Positions 27,026 to 33,645 of a stretch of DNA of 64,000 nucleotides are shown piece after piece. The position numbers were made by a program, and so were the translations under genes. The stretch is from Ruminococcus_G sp050944435 (GTDB taxonomy: Bacteria; Bacillota; Clostridia; Lachnospirales; Lachnospiraceae): NCBI GenBank assembly GCA_050944435.1, contig JBMNRB010000006.1, positions 62,001 through 126,000 on the forward strand, read 5' to 3'. The notes under the pieces are model-generated. The model searched no databases. It was not told where the DNA came from and worked only from the letters and a program-made list of their open reading frames with translations. Each line of letters opens with the position of its first letter. Within the stretch, counting starts at the first letter, position 1.

Positions 27026-27093
27026 AAATTTGTATGTTCAGACAGGACTTGCCTGGATATAACAGAAATGTAAAGAAATGAGAAAAGTGCAGT

Positions 27094-27972
27094 ATGATGA
27101 AGAGTATGACAGGATATGGCCGTTCTGAGTTTCAGAATGACTTTTATAAATTTACTGTGGAGATGAAGTCCGTAAATCACAGATATCTGGATTTCAATTT
27201 TAAAATTCCTAAAAAACTGGGCGCTCTTGAGTCCGGGATACGCAGCGTGCTGAAAGAGTATATGCAGCGGGGAAAAATTGATGTTTTTATCACTTACGAA
27301 AATTATACCCAGGACCGTGTCAATCTGAAATATAATCACGATATTGCGGGGCAGTATCTGGCGTACCTGCAGCAGATGGAGAAGGATTTTTCCCTGAAAA
27401 ATGACGTAACCGTTTCTGTTATTTCCAGATTTCCGGAAGTGTTTACGATGGAAGAACTGTCGGCGGACGAAGAAGAGCTCTGGGGAGCTTTGGAACCGGT
27501 GATTCGAGATGCGGCGCAGGCTTTCGTTCTCTCCAGGGAGAAGGAGGGAAAGCATCTGCAGACAGACCTGCTGGATAAACTGGAGACAATGTACCAAGAA
27601 GTTCTGAAAATTGAAAAGCGGTCTCCGGAAATCACGAGGGAATACCGGGAAAAACTGGAAAAGAAGATGAAAGAACTTCTGGAAGATACACAGATAGAAG
27701 AGTCGAGAATTGCAGCGGAAGTGATTCTTTTTGCAGATAAAATCTGTACCGACGAAGAGACGGTACGGCTGAAAAGTCATATAGAAAACATGAAGCATGT
27801 GCTCCAAACGGGAGAGGGGATCGGCCGGAAGCTGGATTTTATTGCTCAGGAGATGAACAGGGAGGCCAATACGATTCTGGCCAAGGCAAATGATATTGCC
27901 ACATCCAACGTGGCCATTGACCTGAAGACAGAAATCGAAAAAGTCAGAGAACAGATTCAGAATATAGAATAG
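27094..27972 (+). CDS. yicC: YicC/YloC-family endoribonuclease
   Basis: A 292-residue protein with the family opening KSMTGYGRSE and the conserved C-terminal block EANTILAKANDIATSNVAIDL, plus ESRIAAEVILFADK in the middle. YicC-type proteins are metal-dependent endoribonucleases involved in small-RNA and mRNA turnover. Two consecutive ATG codons (27094 and 27097) could each start; neither has a strong Shine-Dalgarno site. The gene opens the classic Firmicutes order yloC-remA-gmk-rpoZ. Confidence 0.93.
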   Translation: MMKSMTGYGRSEFQNDFYKFTVEMKSVNHRYLDFNFKIPKKLGALESGIRSVLKEYMQRGKIDVFITYENYTQDRVNLKYNHDIAGQYLAYLQQMEKDFSLKNDVTVSVISRFPEVFTMEELSADEEELWGALEPVIRDAAQAFVLSREKEGKHLQTDLLDKLETMYQEVLKIEKRSPEITREYREKLEKKMKELLEDTQIEESRIAAEVILFADKICTDEETVRLKSHIENMKHVLQTGEGIGRKLDFIAQEMNREANTILAKANDIATSNVAIDLKTEIEKVREQIQNIE

Positions 27973-27985
27973 GCAGGACAGTTAT

Positions 27986-28261
27986 TTGGCAAGATTAATC
28001 AATATTGGTTTTGGAAATGTGATAAACGCTGAGAAAATTGTAGCGGTAGTCAATCCCGATGCAGCTCCGGTGAAACGTTTGATGCAGAGCGCCAAAGAGT
28101 CGGGCACCAGTATCGACGCCACCCAGGGCAGACGGACGAAATCGGTGATTATTACGGAGGACGACTACGTCGTTCTTTCAGCGCTGCAGGCGGAGACCAT
28201 CAGCCGGCGTGTCAACGCGGGCTGGTCAGAAGAGGAAAAAGGGGAAAATTATGAACCATAA
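27986..28261 (+). CDS. remA: RemA-like DUF370 DNA-binding regulator
   Basis: A 91-residue protein matching RemA (YlzA): LINIGFGNVINAEKIVAVV, then PDAAPVKRLMQSAKESGTSI and DATQGRRTKSVIITEDDYVV. In Bacillus subtilis RemA is a ring-forming DNA-binding protein that activates matrix and osmolyte genes; the role in anaerobic clostridia is not settled. The start is TTG 27986, with AGGCAGG 8 bases before it. The C-terminus overlaps the guanylate kinase start by 11 bases, so the genes are coupled. Confidence 0.93.
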   Translation: MARLINIGFGNVINAEKIVAVVNPDAAPVKRLMQSAKESGTSIDATQGRRTKSVIITEDDYVVLSALQAETISRRVNAGWSEEEKGENYEP

Positions 28262-28877
28262 AGGATTGTTGGTGGTAGTATCCGGATTTTCCGGATCAGG
28301 CAAAGGTACGCTGATGGAACTGCTCCTGAAAAAATACGACAGTTACAGTCTTTCCATTTCGGCTACAACCCGCAGTCCGCGCCAGGGCGAACGGGACGGA
28401 GTTGCATATTTTTTCAAAACGACGGAAGAATTTCAGCAGATGATCGAAGAAGACGCATTTATTGAGTATGCGCGGTATGTGGACAATTATTACGGGACGC
28501 CCAAGGATTACGTGGAGAAGCAGCTGAATGAGGGAAAGGATGTGATCCTGGAGATCGAGATGCAGGGCGCGCTGAAAGTAAAGGAAAAACTGCCGGATAC
28601 GCTGCTGATTTTCGTTACTCCGCCCACGGCGAAGGAGCTGAAAAGGCGCCTGACTTCCCGCGGAACAGAATCGGAGGAGATTGTGGCGGCAAGGATGGCC
28701 CAGGCAAAAGAAGAATCCCGTTTTATGGACTGTTACGATTATATTCTGGTGAATGAGAGGGACAAAGAGGAGGAATGTATGGAACGGCTTCACCGGCTGA
28801 TTCAGAGCGCTCATCTGGAAACCTCCAAAAACCTGGAATTTATAGAAAACATGAAAAAGCAGCTGAATGATATTTGA
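28251..28877 (+). CDS. gmk: Guanylate kinase
   Basis: A 208-residue nucleotide kinase (GMP + ATP to GDP + ADP). The P-loop is GFSGSGKGT (12-20); the GMP-binding region holds SATTRSPRQGE and the lid region RLTSRGTESEE. ATG 28251 is chosen because AGAGGAAAAAGGGG lies directly before it and the family begins just ahead of the P-loop. An in-frame start at 28209 would add an unlikely Lys-rich leader. Confidence 0.95.
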   Translation: MNHKGLLVVVSGFSGSGKGTLMELLLKKYDSYSLSISATTRSPRQGERDGVAYFFKTTEEFQQMIEEDAFIEYARYVDNYYGTPKDYVEKQLNEGKDVILEIEMQGALKVKEKLPDTLLIFVTPPTAKELKRRLTSRGTESEEIVAARMAQAKEESRFMDCYDYILVNERDKEEECMERLHRLIQSAHLETSKNLEFIENMKKQLNDI

Positions 28878-28890
28878 AAGGAGCAGATTT

Positions 28891-29145
28891 ATGATACATC
28901 CATCTTATTCAGAACTTATGCAGGCAATCAACAGTGATCACGATGCCAATGAGGCGCCCCTTGTCAACAGCCGGTATTCTATTGTGCTGGCTACCAGCAA
29001 ACGGGCCAGACAGATCATCAGCGGCGCTGAACCTATGGTGAAGGCTGCCGGAAAGAAGCCTCTTTCCATTGCGGTGGAGGAAATGTATGAAGGCAAGGTG
29101 AAAATTCTGCCGGAAGATATGCAGGAAGAGGAAAAAGAAGAATAA
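28891..29145 (+). CDS. rpoZ: RNA polymerase omega subunit
   Basis: An 84-residue protein with the omega core SRYSIVLATSKRARQIISG followed by KPLSIAVEEMYEGKVKI, as in Firmicutes RpoZ. It helps assemble RNA polymerase by binding beta-prime. ATG 28891 has AAAGGAG at 28877-28883. A hairpin follows the stop. Confidence 0.95.
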   Translation: MIHPSYSELMQAINSDHDANEAPLVNSRYSIVLATSKRARQIISGAEPMVKAAGKKPLSIAVEEMYEGKVKILPEDMQEEEKEE

Positions 29146-29159
29146 CAGGTCACAGGAAG

Positions 29160-29202
29160 GCTGCTGCATGTAAGGGTTGGGATACCGTGCAGCAGCTTTC
29201 TT
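29160..29202 (+). terminator. Probable terminator after rpoZ
   Basis: GCTGCTGCATG (29160-29170) pairs with CGTGCAGCAGC (29086-based arm at 29186-29196, one G-U pair) and is followed by TTTCTT. The T-run is imperfect, so some read-through into rimO is likely. Confidence 0.6.
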
Positions 29203-29229
29203 ATGATGTCTGTCGTATGGGAGGAACGT

Positions 29230-30567
29230 ATGCGGATATTGTTTGTTTCACTGGGATGTGATAAGAACCTGGTGGATGCAGAGGAGATGTTGGCCCTTTT
29301 AAGAAAAAAGGGGTATGAGATTACGGATGATGAGGAAAATGCCGATATCATTGTGGTCAATACCTGTTGTTTCATTCATGATGCAAAAGAGGAGAGCATC
29401 GATACCATCATAGAACTGGGGAAACACCGTCTGTCAGGCAGAGCCAAAGCGCTGATTGTCACCGGCTGTCTGGCTCAGCGGTATCAGGAAGAAATATTAA
29501 GAGAAATGCCGGAAGTGGATGCGGTGCTGGGTACAGCCAGCTATGATGATATCGCAGAAGGAATAGAACGGGTACTGAAAGGAGAAAAATACACTTCTTT
29601 CCGCCAGGTGGACCGTCTGGTGGATACCGGAGGAGAACGGGTGATCACCACCGGAGGCTCCTATGAATATCTGAAGATCGCAGAAGGCTGCGCAAAACAT
29701 TGTACTTACTGCGTGATCCCGAAAATCCGCGGGAATTATCGCAGTATTCCCATGGAACGCCTGATTGCATCGGCGGAAAAGATGGCGGAGCAGGGGGTGA
29801 AAGAACTGATTGTGATCGCCCAGGAGACGACGCTCTACGGCACAGATCTTTATGGGGAAAAGTCACTGCACATTCTGCTGAAAAAGCTTTGCAAGATAAA
29901 AGGATTGGTATGGATTCGCCTGCTTTACTGTTATCCGGAGGAAATTTATCCTCAGCTTATCGATACCATCGCCCAGGAGCCGAAGATCTGCCATTATCTG
30001 GATATGCCTATTCAACACTGCTGTGATTCGGTGCTGAAACGGATGGGGAGAAAAACATCAAAATCCGATCTGGAACGTATTATTACAGATATCCGGGAAA
30101 AAATACCGGATATGATCATCCGGACTACACTGATTACCGGTTTCCCCGGAGAGACTAAGGAAGACCATGAGGAACTGAAACAGTTTGTGGCGGATATGGC
30201 TTTCGATAGGCTGGGAGTTTTCACCTACTCTCCCGAGGAGGATACGCCAGCGGCGGCCATGGCAGATCAGGTGCCGGAGGAAATCAAAGAACAGCGGAAA
30301 GCGGAGCTTATGGAGCTGCAGCAGGACATTTCACTGGAACTGGGGGAGGACCGGATTGGACAGGAAGCGCTTGTGTTTATAGAAGGAAAAGTGGCCGATG
30401 AAAATGCCTATGTGGGAAGGACTTACGGAGATGCTCCCGGAATTGACGGATACATTTTCGTCAACACCGAAAAAGATCTGATGACGGGAGATTTCGTCCG
30501 GGTAAAAGTAACCGGCGCACTGGAATACGATTTGATAGGAGAGATTGCTGATGAATACACCGAATAA
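29230..30567 (+). CDS. rimO: Ribosomal protein S12 methylthiotransferase RimO
   Basis: A 445-residue radical-SAM enzyme that methylthiolates a conserved aspartate of ribosomal protein S12. The N-terminal cluster uses Cys10, Cys46 and Cys80 (SLGCDKNLVD, VNTCCF, VTGCLAQ). The radical-SAM cluster is Cys154, Cys158 and Cys161 in GCAKHCTYCVIP, and a TRAM domain closes the C-terminus. CDKNLVD and IPKIRGNYRS distinguish it from the tRNA enzyme MiaB. ATG 29230 follows GGGAGGAAC; an in-frame ATG at 29203 lacks such a site. Confidence 0.94.
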   Translation: MRILFVSLGCDKNLVDAEEMLALLRKKGYEITDDEENADIIVVNTCCFIHDAKEESIDTIIELGKHRLSGRAKALIVTGCLAQRYQEEILREMPEVDAVLGTASYDDIAEGIERVLKGEKYTSFRQVDRLVDTGGERVITTGGSYEYLKIAEGCAKHCTYCVIPKIRGNYRSIPMERLIASAEKMAEQGVKELIVIAQETTLYGTDLYGEKSLHILLKKLCKIKGLVWIRLLYCYPEEIYPQLIDTIAQEPKICHYLDMPIQHCCDSVLKRMGRKTSKSDLERIITDIREKIPDMIIRTTLITGFPGETKEDHEELKQFVADMAFDRLGVFTYSPEEDTPAAAMADQVPEEIKEQRKAELMELQQDISLELGEDRIGQEALVFIEGKVADENAYVGRTYGDAPGIDGYIFVNTEKDLMTGDFVRVKVTGALEYDLIGEIADEYTE

Positions 30568-31090
30568 GCTGACGTTGTTCCGCGTGATATTGATACCGTT
30601 TTTTGTAGTTTTTATGCTGGCGCCCATAGGAGGGGCAGCATCCAAGTGGATTGCTCTTGCCATATTCATTATTGCCAGTCTGACAGATGCCTTGGACGGA
30701 TACCTGGCGCGCCGGGATAACCTGATTACTAATTTTGGCAAATTTATGGATCCGCTGGCAGATAAGCTGCTGGTATGTTCCGCATTAATCTGTCTGATTG
30801 AGTTGGATAGAATACCCTGCTGGGTGGTTATTATTATTATAGCGAGAGAATTTATTATCAGCGGATTCCGTCTGATTGCTTCGGATAATGGAGTGGTGAT
30901 TGCGGCCAGTTACTGGGGAAAATTCAAAACGGTTTCCCAAATGGTGATGATCATTCTTCTGATTGCCGATCTGGGAGGTGTTTTCAGTACGGTGGAACAG
31001 ATTCTCATCTATCTTTCCCTGGCGTTGACGGTAATCTCTCTGATTGATTATCTGGTAAAAAACAGGAACGTAATTACATTGCAGAAATAA
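30551..31090 (+). CDS. pgsA: CDP-diacylglycerol-glycerol-3-phosphate 3-phosphatidyltransferase
   Basis: A 179-residue membrane enzyme of phosphatidylglycerol synthesis. The CDP-alcohol phosphotransferase signature is complete as DALDGYLARR followed by FGKFMDPLADK (D-x2-DG-x2-AR-x8-G-x3-D-x3-D). About five membrane helices are visible. ATG 30551 lies 9 bases after AGGAG (30537-30541) and overlaps the end of rimO by 17 bases. Confidence 0.93.
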   Translation: MNTPNKLTLFRVILIPFFVVFMLAPIGGAASKWIALAIFIIASLTDALDGYLARRDNLITNFGKFMDPLADKLLVCSALICLIELDRIPCWVVIIIIAREFIISGFRLIASDNGVVIAASYWGKFKTVSQMVMIILLIADLGGVFSTVEQILIYLSLALTVISLIDYLVKNRNVITLQK

Positions 31091-31104
31091 AGGAGGAACC
31101 GGAG

Positions 31105-32343
31105 ATGGTGGCTGAACTGATTACCGTTGGAACCGAGATTCTGATGGGAAATATTGTCAATACCAACGCGGCATATCTGTCGGAAATGTGCGCCCGTCTG
31201 GGCTTAACCCTGTATTATGAGACGACGGTGGGAGACAATGAAAAGAGGATGTATGATACGATTCAAACAGCGCTGAATCGTTCGGACATTGTGATTCTTT
31301 CCGGAGGACTGGGACCTACTCAGGATGATATTACGAAAGATACGGCGGCAAAGGCCATGGGCCTTCCCCTGGTGGAAGATCCCCATACCAGGGAGAGAAT
31401 ACAGCAGTATTTTGAGACGTTAAGGGGAAAGCATGTCAAAATCACGGAAAACAACTGGCGGCAGGCGCTGGTTCCCCAGGGAGCCATTGTTCTGGACAAT
31501 GAAAACGGTACGGCGCCTGGATTGATTATAGAGAAAGATGATAAGACGGTGATTCTTCTTCCGGGTCCTCCCGGTGAACTGAAGCCTATGTTTGAACGTC
31601 AGGTTTTTCCCTATCTGGAAAAGAAACAGCCGGAGGTGCTGTGCTCCCGTATGGTAAAAATCTGCGGTATTGGAGAGAGTATGGTGGAAACCATGATCGA
31701 GGATATGATCACCGCTCAGAAAAATCCTACAATTGCACCCTACGCAAAGGTCGGAGAAGTTCATCTGCGAGTGACGGCATCCGCCGTTGATGATGAAGCA
31801 GGGGAGCGGATGATCCGGCCGGTGGTGAAGGAACTGAAAAAACGGTTTGGAAAACATATCTATACCACTGATAAGAAAGTGACCCTGGAAGAGTCCCTGA
31901 TAAGAATGATGAAGAAAAAGAAGATGACGCTGACCTGTGCGGAGTCCTGTACGGGAGGAGCTATTGCGGCCCGTCTCGTCAATGTGCCCGGGGCTTCCGA
32001 CGTGCTGAAGCAGGGGCTGGTGACCTATTCCAACAAGGCGAAGCGCAGATATCTGGGAGTAAAAAAATCCACATTGAAATCGGCAGGGGCAGTCAGCCGT
32101 GAGACGGCTTATGAGATGGCAAAAGGAGGATGTTTCCAGACGGGTACGGACGCCTGCATAGCGGTTACGGGAATTGCCGGGCCGGGCGGCGGCACAGATA
32201 AGAAACCTGTTGGTCTGGTTTTTATCGGCTGCTGTGTCGGCGGCCATGTAAAAGTAAAAGAGTATCATTTCAGCGGGAACCGGGCAAAAATTCGGGAACA
32301 GTCTGTGGTGGCGGCTCTGACGCTGCTTCGAAGCTGTATTTAA
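31105..32343 (+). CDS. cinA: CinA: competence/damage protein with nicotinamide-nucleotide amidase domain
   Basis: A 412-residue two-domain protein. The N-terminal molybdopterin-binding-like domain (about 1-170) shows TVGTEILMGNIVNTN and SGGLGPTQDDITKDT; the C-terminal amidase domain (about 260-412) shows TCAESCTGGAIAARL and VTGIAGPGGGT. CinA proteins recycle NMN and act on ADP-ribose-type compounds. AGGAGG lies upstream of the ATG. pgsA-cinA is a common Firmicutes order, often followed by recA, which is absent here. Confidence 0.95.
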   Translation: MVAELITVGTEILMGNIVNTNAAYLSEMCARLGLTLYYETTVGDNEKRMYDTIQTALNRSDIVILSGGLGPTQDDITKDTAAKAMGLPLVEDPHTRERIQQYFETLRGKHVKITENNWRQALVPQGAIVLDNENGTAPGLIIEKDDKTVILLPGPPGELKPMFERQVFPYLEKKQPEVLCSRMVKICGIGESMVETMIEDMITAQKNPTIAPYAKVGEVHLRVTASAVDDEAGERMIRPVVKELKKRFGKHIYTTDKKVTLEESLIRMMKKKKMTLTCAESCTGGAIAARLVNVPGASDVLKQGLVTYSNKAKRRYLGVKKSTLKSAGAVSRETAYEMAKGGCFQTGTDACIAVTGIAGPGGGTDKKPVGLVFIGCCVGGHVKVKEYHFSGNRAKIREQSVVAALTLLRSCI

Positions 32344-32393
32344 AACTAATGCCGGAGGCAAAAGGGACAGACCTTTTGCCTCCGGCATTAGTT
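32344..32393. terminator. 22-bp perfect inverted repeat after cinA
   Basis: The arms 32344-32365 and 32372-32393 are exact reverse complements over 22 bases, with a 6-base GACAGA loop. The hairpin starts directly after the cinA stop and its right arm touches the stop codon of the converging gene. There is no T-run on either side, so it may stop transcription weakly or mainly protect mRNA ends. Confidence 0.7.
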
Positions 32394-32664
32394 ATTTCAT
32401 CATTTTCAGCAGATTCAGCATTTTATCCATCTGAGCAGTTTCTTCCGGAGACTTTCCCGATTTCATCACTTCGATAATCATATTCATTTCTTCAGGGGTG
32501 AAAGACATTCCTTTTTGTTTGGATTGTCTCATAGCCATCATTAAAAAGGGCATCAGATCCTGTTTCCCCTTTTGGGCGCCCTGGCTGACCAGAGACTGCA
32601 GCATCTGCAGTTTTGCAGCGTCAATCGACGCCAGGTTGGGATGATTCATCCAATTTTGATTCAT
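32392..32664 (-). CDS. Methionine-rich small protein of unknown function
   Basis: A 90-residue protein; 15 residues are Met. It looks helical, with a middle segment DLMPFLMMAMRQSKQKGMSF and a charged C-terminus ending LLKMMK. No family is recognised. The start (ATG at 32664) lies inside the end of the upstream gene (44-base overlap, different frame), so its translation is coupled. The pair is transcribed from a sporulation-like promoter in the gap at 33020-33128, which suggests mother-cell expression, but that is inference. Confidence 0.65.
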   Translation of the reverse strand: MNQNWMNHPNLASIDAAKLQMLQSLVSQGAQKGKQDLMPFLMMAMRQSKQKGMSFTPEEMNMIIEVMKSGKSPEETAQMDKMLNLLKMMK

Positions 32665-33019
32665 GACTGCTATTTTCCTCCTCCATTTCCTGATACATCT
32701 GAAAGATCTGAATGGTCTGAAAAGCATTCAGGAGACTATCAATGGATTCCCGCATGGCTCCCCCGGTATATTGGCGGATATCCTGCAGCATTTCCGCTGG
32801 TGAAACGGCGGAAGGTTCAGCGGAAGCCATTTTCATATCGTTCTTTGGCTGCTGAAACATCTGAAAAGTTTTTCTTAATTCCATGAATTTTATAAAGACA
32901 GATAAAAACTGCTGTTCCTTTGAAGAAGTATAGGGAAGCACTGCTTTCATTGCCTGCAGGCTGTCGTCGGAAACTATCTGATCCAGGGCAGTCATGCGGG
33001 GAATTTCGTTTTCACTCAT
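32621..33019 (-). CDS. Small helical protein of unknown function
   Basis: A 132-residue acidic, Gln/Met-rich protein with no signal peptide or membrane helix. Segments such as FLSVFIKFMELRKTFQMFQQ and LLNAFQTIQIFQMYQEM suggest amphipathic helices; the C-terminal 20 residues are Ser/Glu-rich. Function unknown. ATG 33019 follows AAAGGTGTG; an ATG two codons earlier is less well placed. On the minus strand CATATACTA (33070 to 33062) lies about 43 bases before the start and matches a sporulation-type -10. It is divergent from the 53-residue gene at 33129. Confidence 0.65.
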   Translation of the reverse strand: MSENEIPRMTALDQIVSDDSLQAMKAVLPYTSSKEQQFLSVFIKFMELRKTFQMFQQPKNDMKMASAEPSAVSPAEMLQDIRQYTGGAMRESIDSLLNAFQTIQIFQMYQEMEEENSSHESKLDESSQPGVD

Positions 33020-33061
33020 AAACACACCTTTGACTTTTTTAAATCTTATGTTTTTTTAAAT

Positions 33062-33098
33062 TAGTATATGACGGCTCAGGAAAATTTGTCATATGATA
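33062..33098. promoter_or_regulatory. Divergent sporulation-type promoter pair
   Basis: Plus strand: CATATGATA at 33090-33098 with AC at 33071-33072, 17 bases before it. Minus strand: CATATACTA from 33070 to 33062 with AC 17 bases before it (33089-33088). Both fit the CATAnnnTA -10 and AC -35 pattern of the late mother-cell sigma factor sigma-K, and resemble the sigma-E pattern. They arise from one inverted repeat, ATATGAC/GTCATAT. No TATAAT is present in the gap. Confidence 0.55.
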
Positions 33099-33128
33099 CA
33101 GCAGATAGACTGAAAAAGGAGAGAAAAA

Positions 33129-33290
33129 ATGAAAGATAAAAATCACAGGCTGATGATTGAAGGCAACGCCATTTATGAAATAGATTTGGAATGTGTAAGG
33201 AAAAAAGAGAAGGAAGAAGCGGAAAAAAATCATCAAAAGAAGGGGAAGTTTCCGGGGCGTGGAAGTATGGCAAAGGGAACTCATCATTAA
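33129..33290 (+). CDS. Lysine-rich 53-residue protein, unknown
   Basis: Starts MKDKNHRLMIEGNAIYEID and continues with a Lys/Glu run and ends GSMAKGTHH; 53 residues, no membrane segment. AGGAG (33118-33122) lies 6 bases before the ATG and a perfect hairpin follows the stop, so it looks like a genuine small gene. It faces the 132-residue gene across a gap with sporulation-type promoter sequences. I do not recognise the family. Confidence 0.7.
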   Translation: MKDKNHRLMIEGNAIYEIDLECVRKKEKEEAEKNHQKKGKFPGRGSMAKGTHH

Positions 33291-33318
33291 AAGGACCGGG
33301 GTTTTCCCCCGGTCCTTT
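33290..33318. terminator. Hairpin between converging small genes
   Basis: AAAGGACCGGGG (33290-33301) pairs with CCCCGGTCCTTT (33307-33318), loop TTTTC. It begins at the stop codon of the 53-residue gene and sits 14 bases from the stop of the Cys-rich gene, so it probably ends both transcripts. Confidence 0.75.
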
Positions 33319-33331
33319 AATGACATAAACG

Positions 33332-33565
33332 TTAGAAACCGCATCCTCCGCAGCATGCCAGCAGAAGAATGGCGATCAGACAACTACTGTCGCATCCGCA
33401 TCCGTAACCGTCGCTGGAACGTCCGCTGCCGCCGCAGCAGCAGGAGAGGATAACCAGAAGCCAGATAATGGAACTGCATCCATTTCCTCCAAAGAAACCA
33501 ACGCCGTTGTTATCGCATCCATTGTCACATCCGCATCCGCAGTTTGTTGCTGCTAAATCACTCAT
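33332..33565 (-). CDS. Cysteine/glycine-rich small protein
   Basis: A 77-residue protein with 14 cysteines (9, 11, 13, 17, 30, 42-44, 56, 58, 62, 71, 72, 75) and many Gly and Asn, interrupted by two short hydrophobic stretches (33-40 and 63-70). It opens MSDLAATNCGCGCDNGCD. Such proteins occur in many Clostridia under names like chorion-class high-cysteine protein. A disulphide-linked or metal-binding structural role in the spore surface is plausible but not shown. GGAGG precedes the ATG. The minus strand holds CATAAGATG about 30 bases upstream, one base off the late sporulation -10 pattern. Confidence 0.75.
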   Translation of the reverse strand: MSDLAATNCGCGCDNGCDNNGVGFFGGNGCSSIIWLLVILSCCCGGSGRSSDGYGCGCDSSCLIAILLLACCGGCGF

Positions 33566-33645
33566 GTTAAATCCTCCAAAATTTATTTACACTCCATCTT
33601 ATGTAGAAAAGCGGTATCTTGCTACAAAGAAATCAAAAGGATTTT

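Noticed and set aside
31420..32388. Open frame of 322 codons opposite cinA
   Set aside because: Shadow of the cinA codon pattern; composition is rich in His, Arg and Cys and no family is visible.
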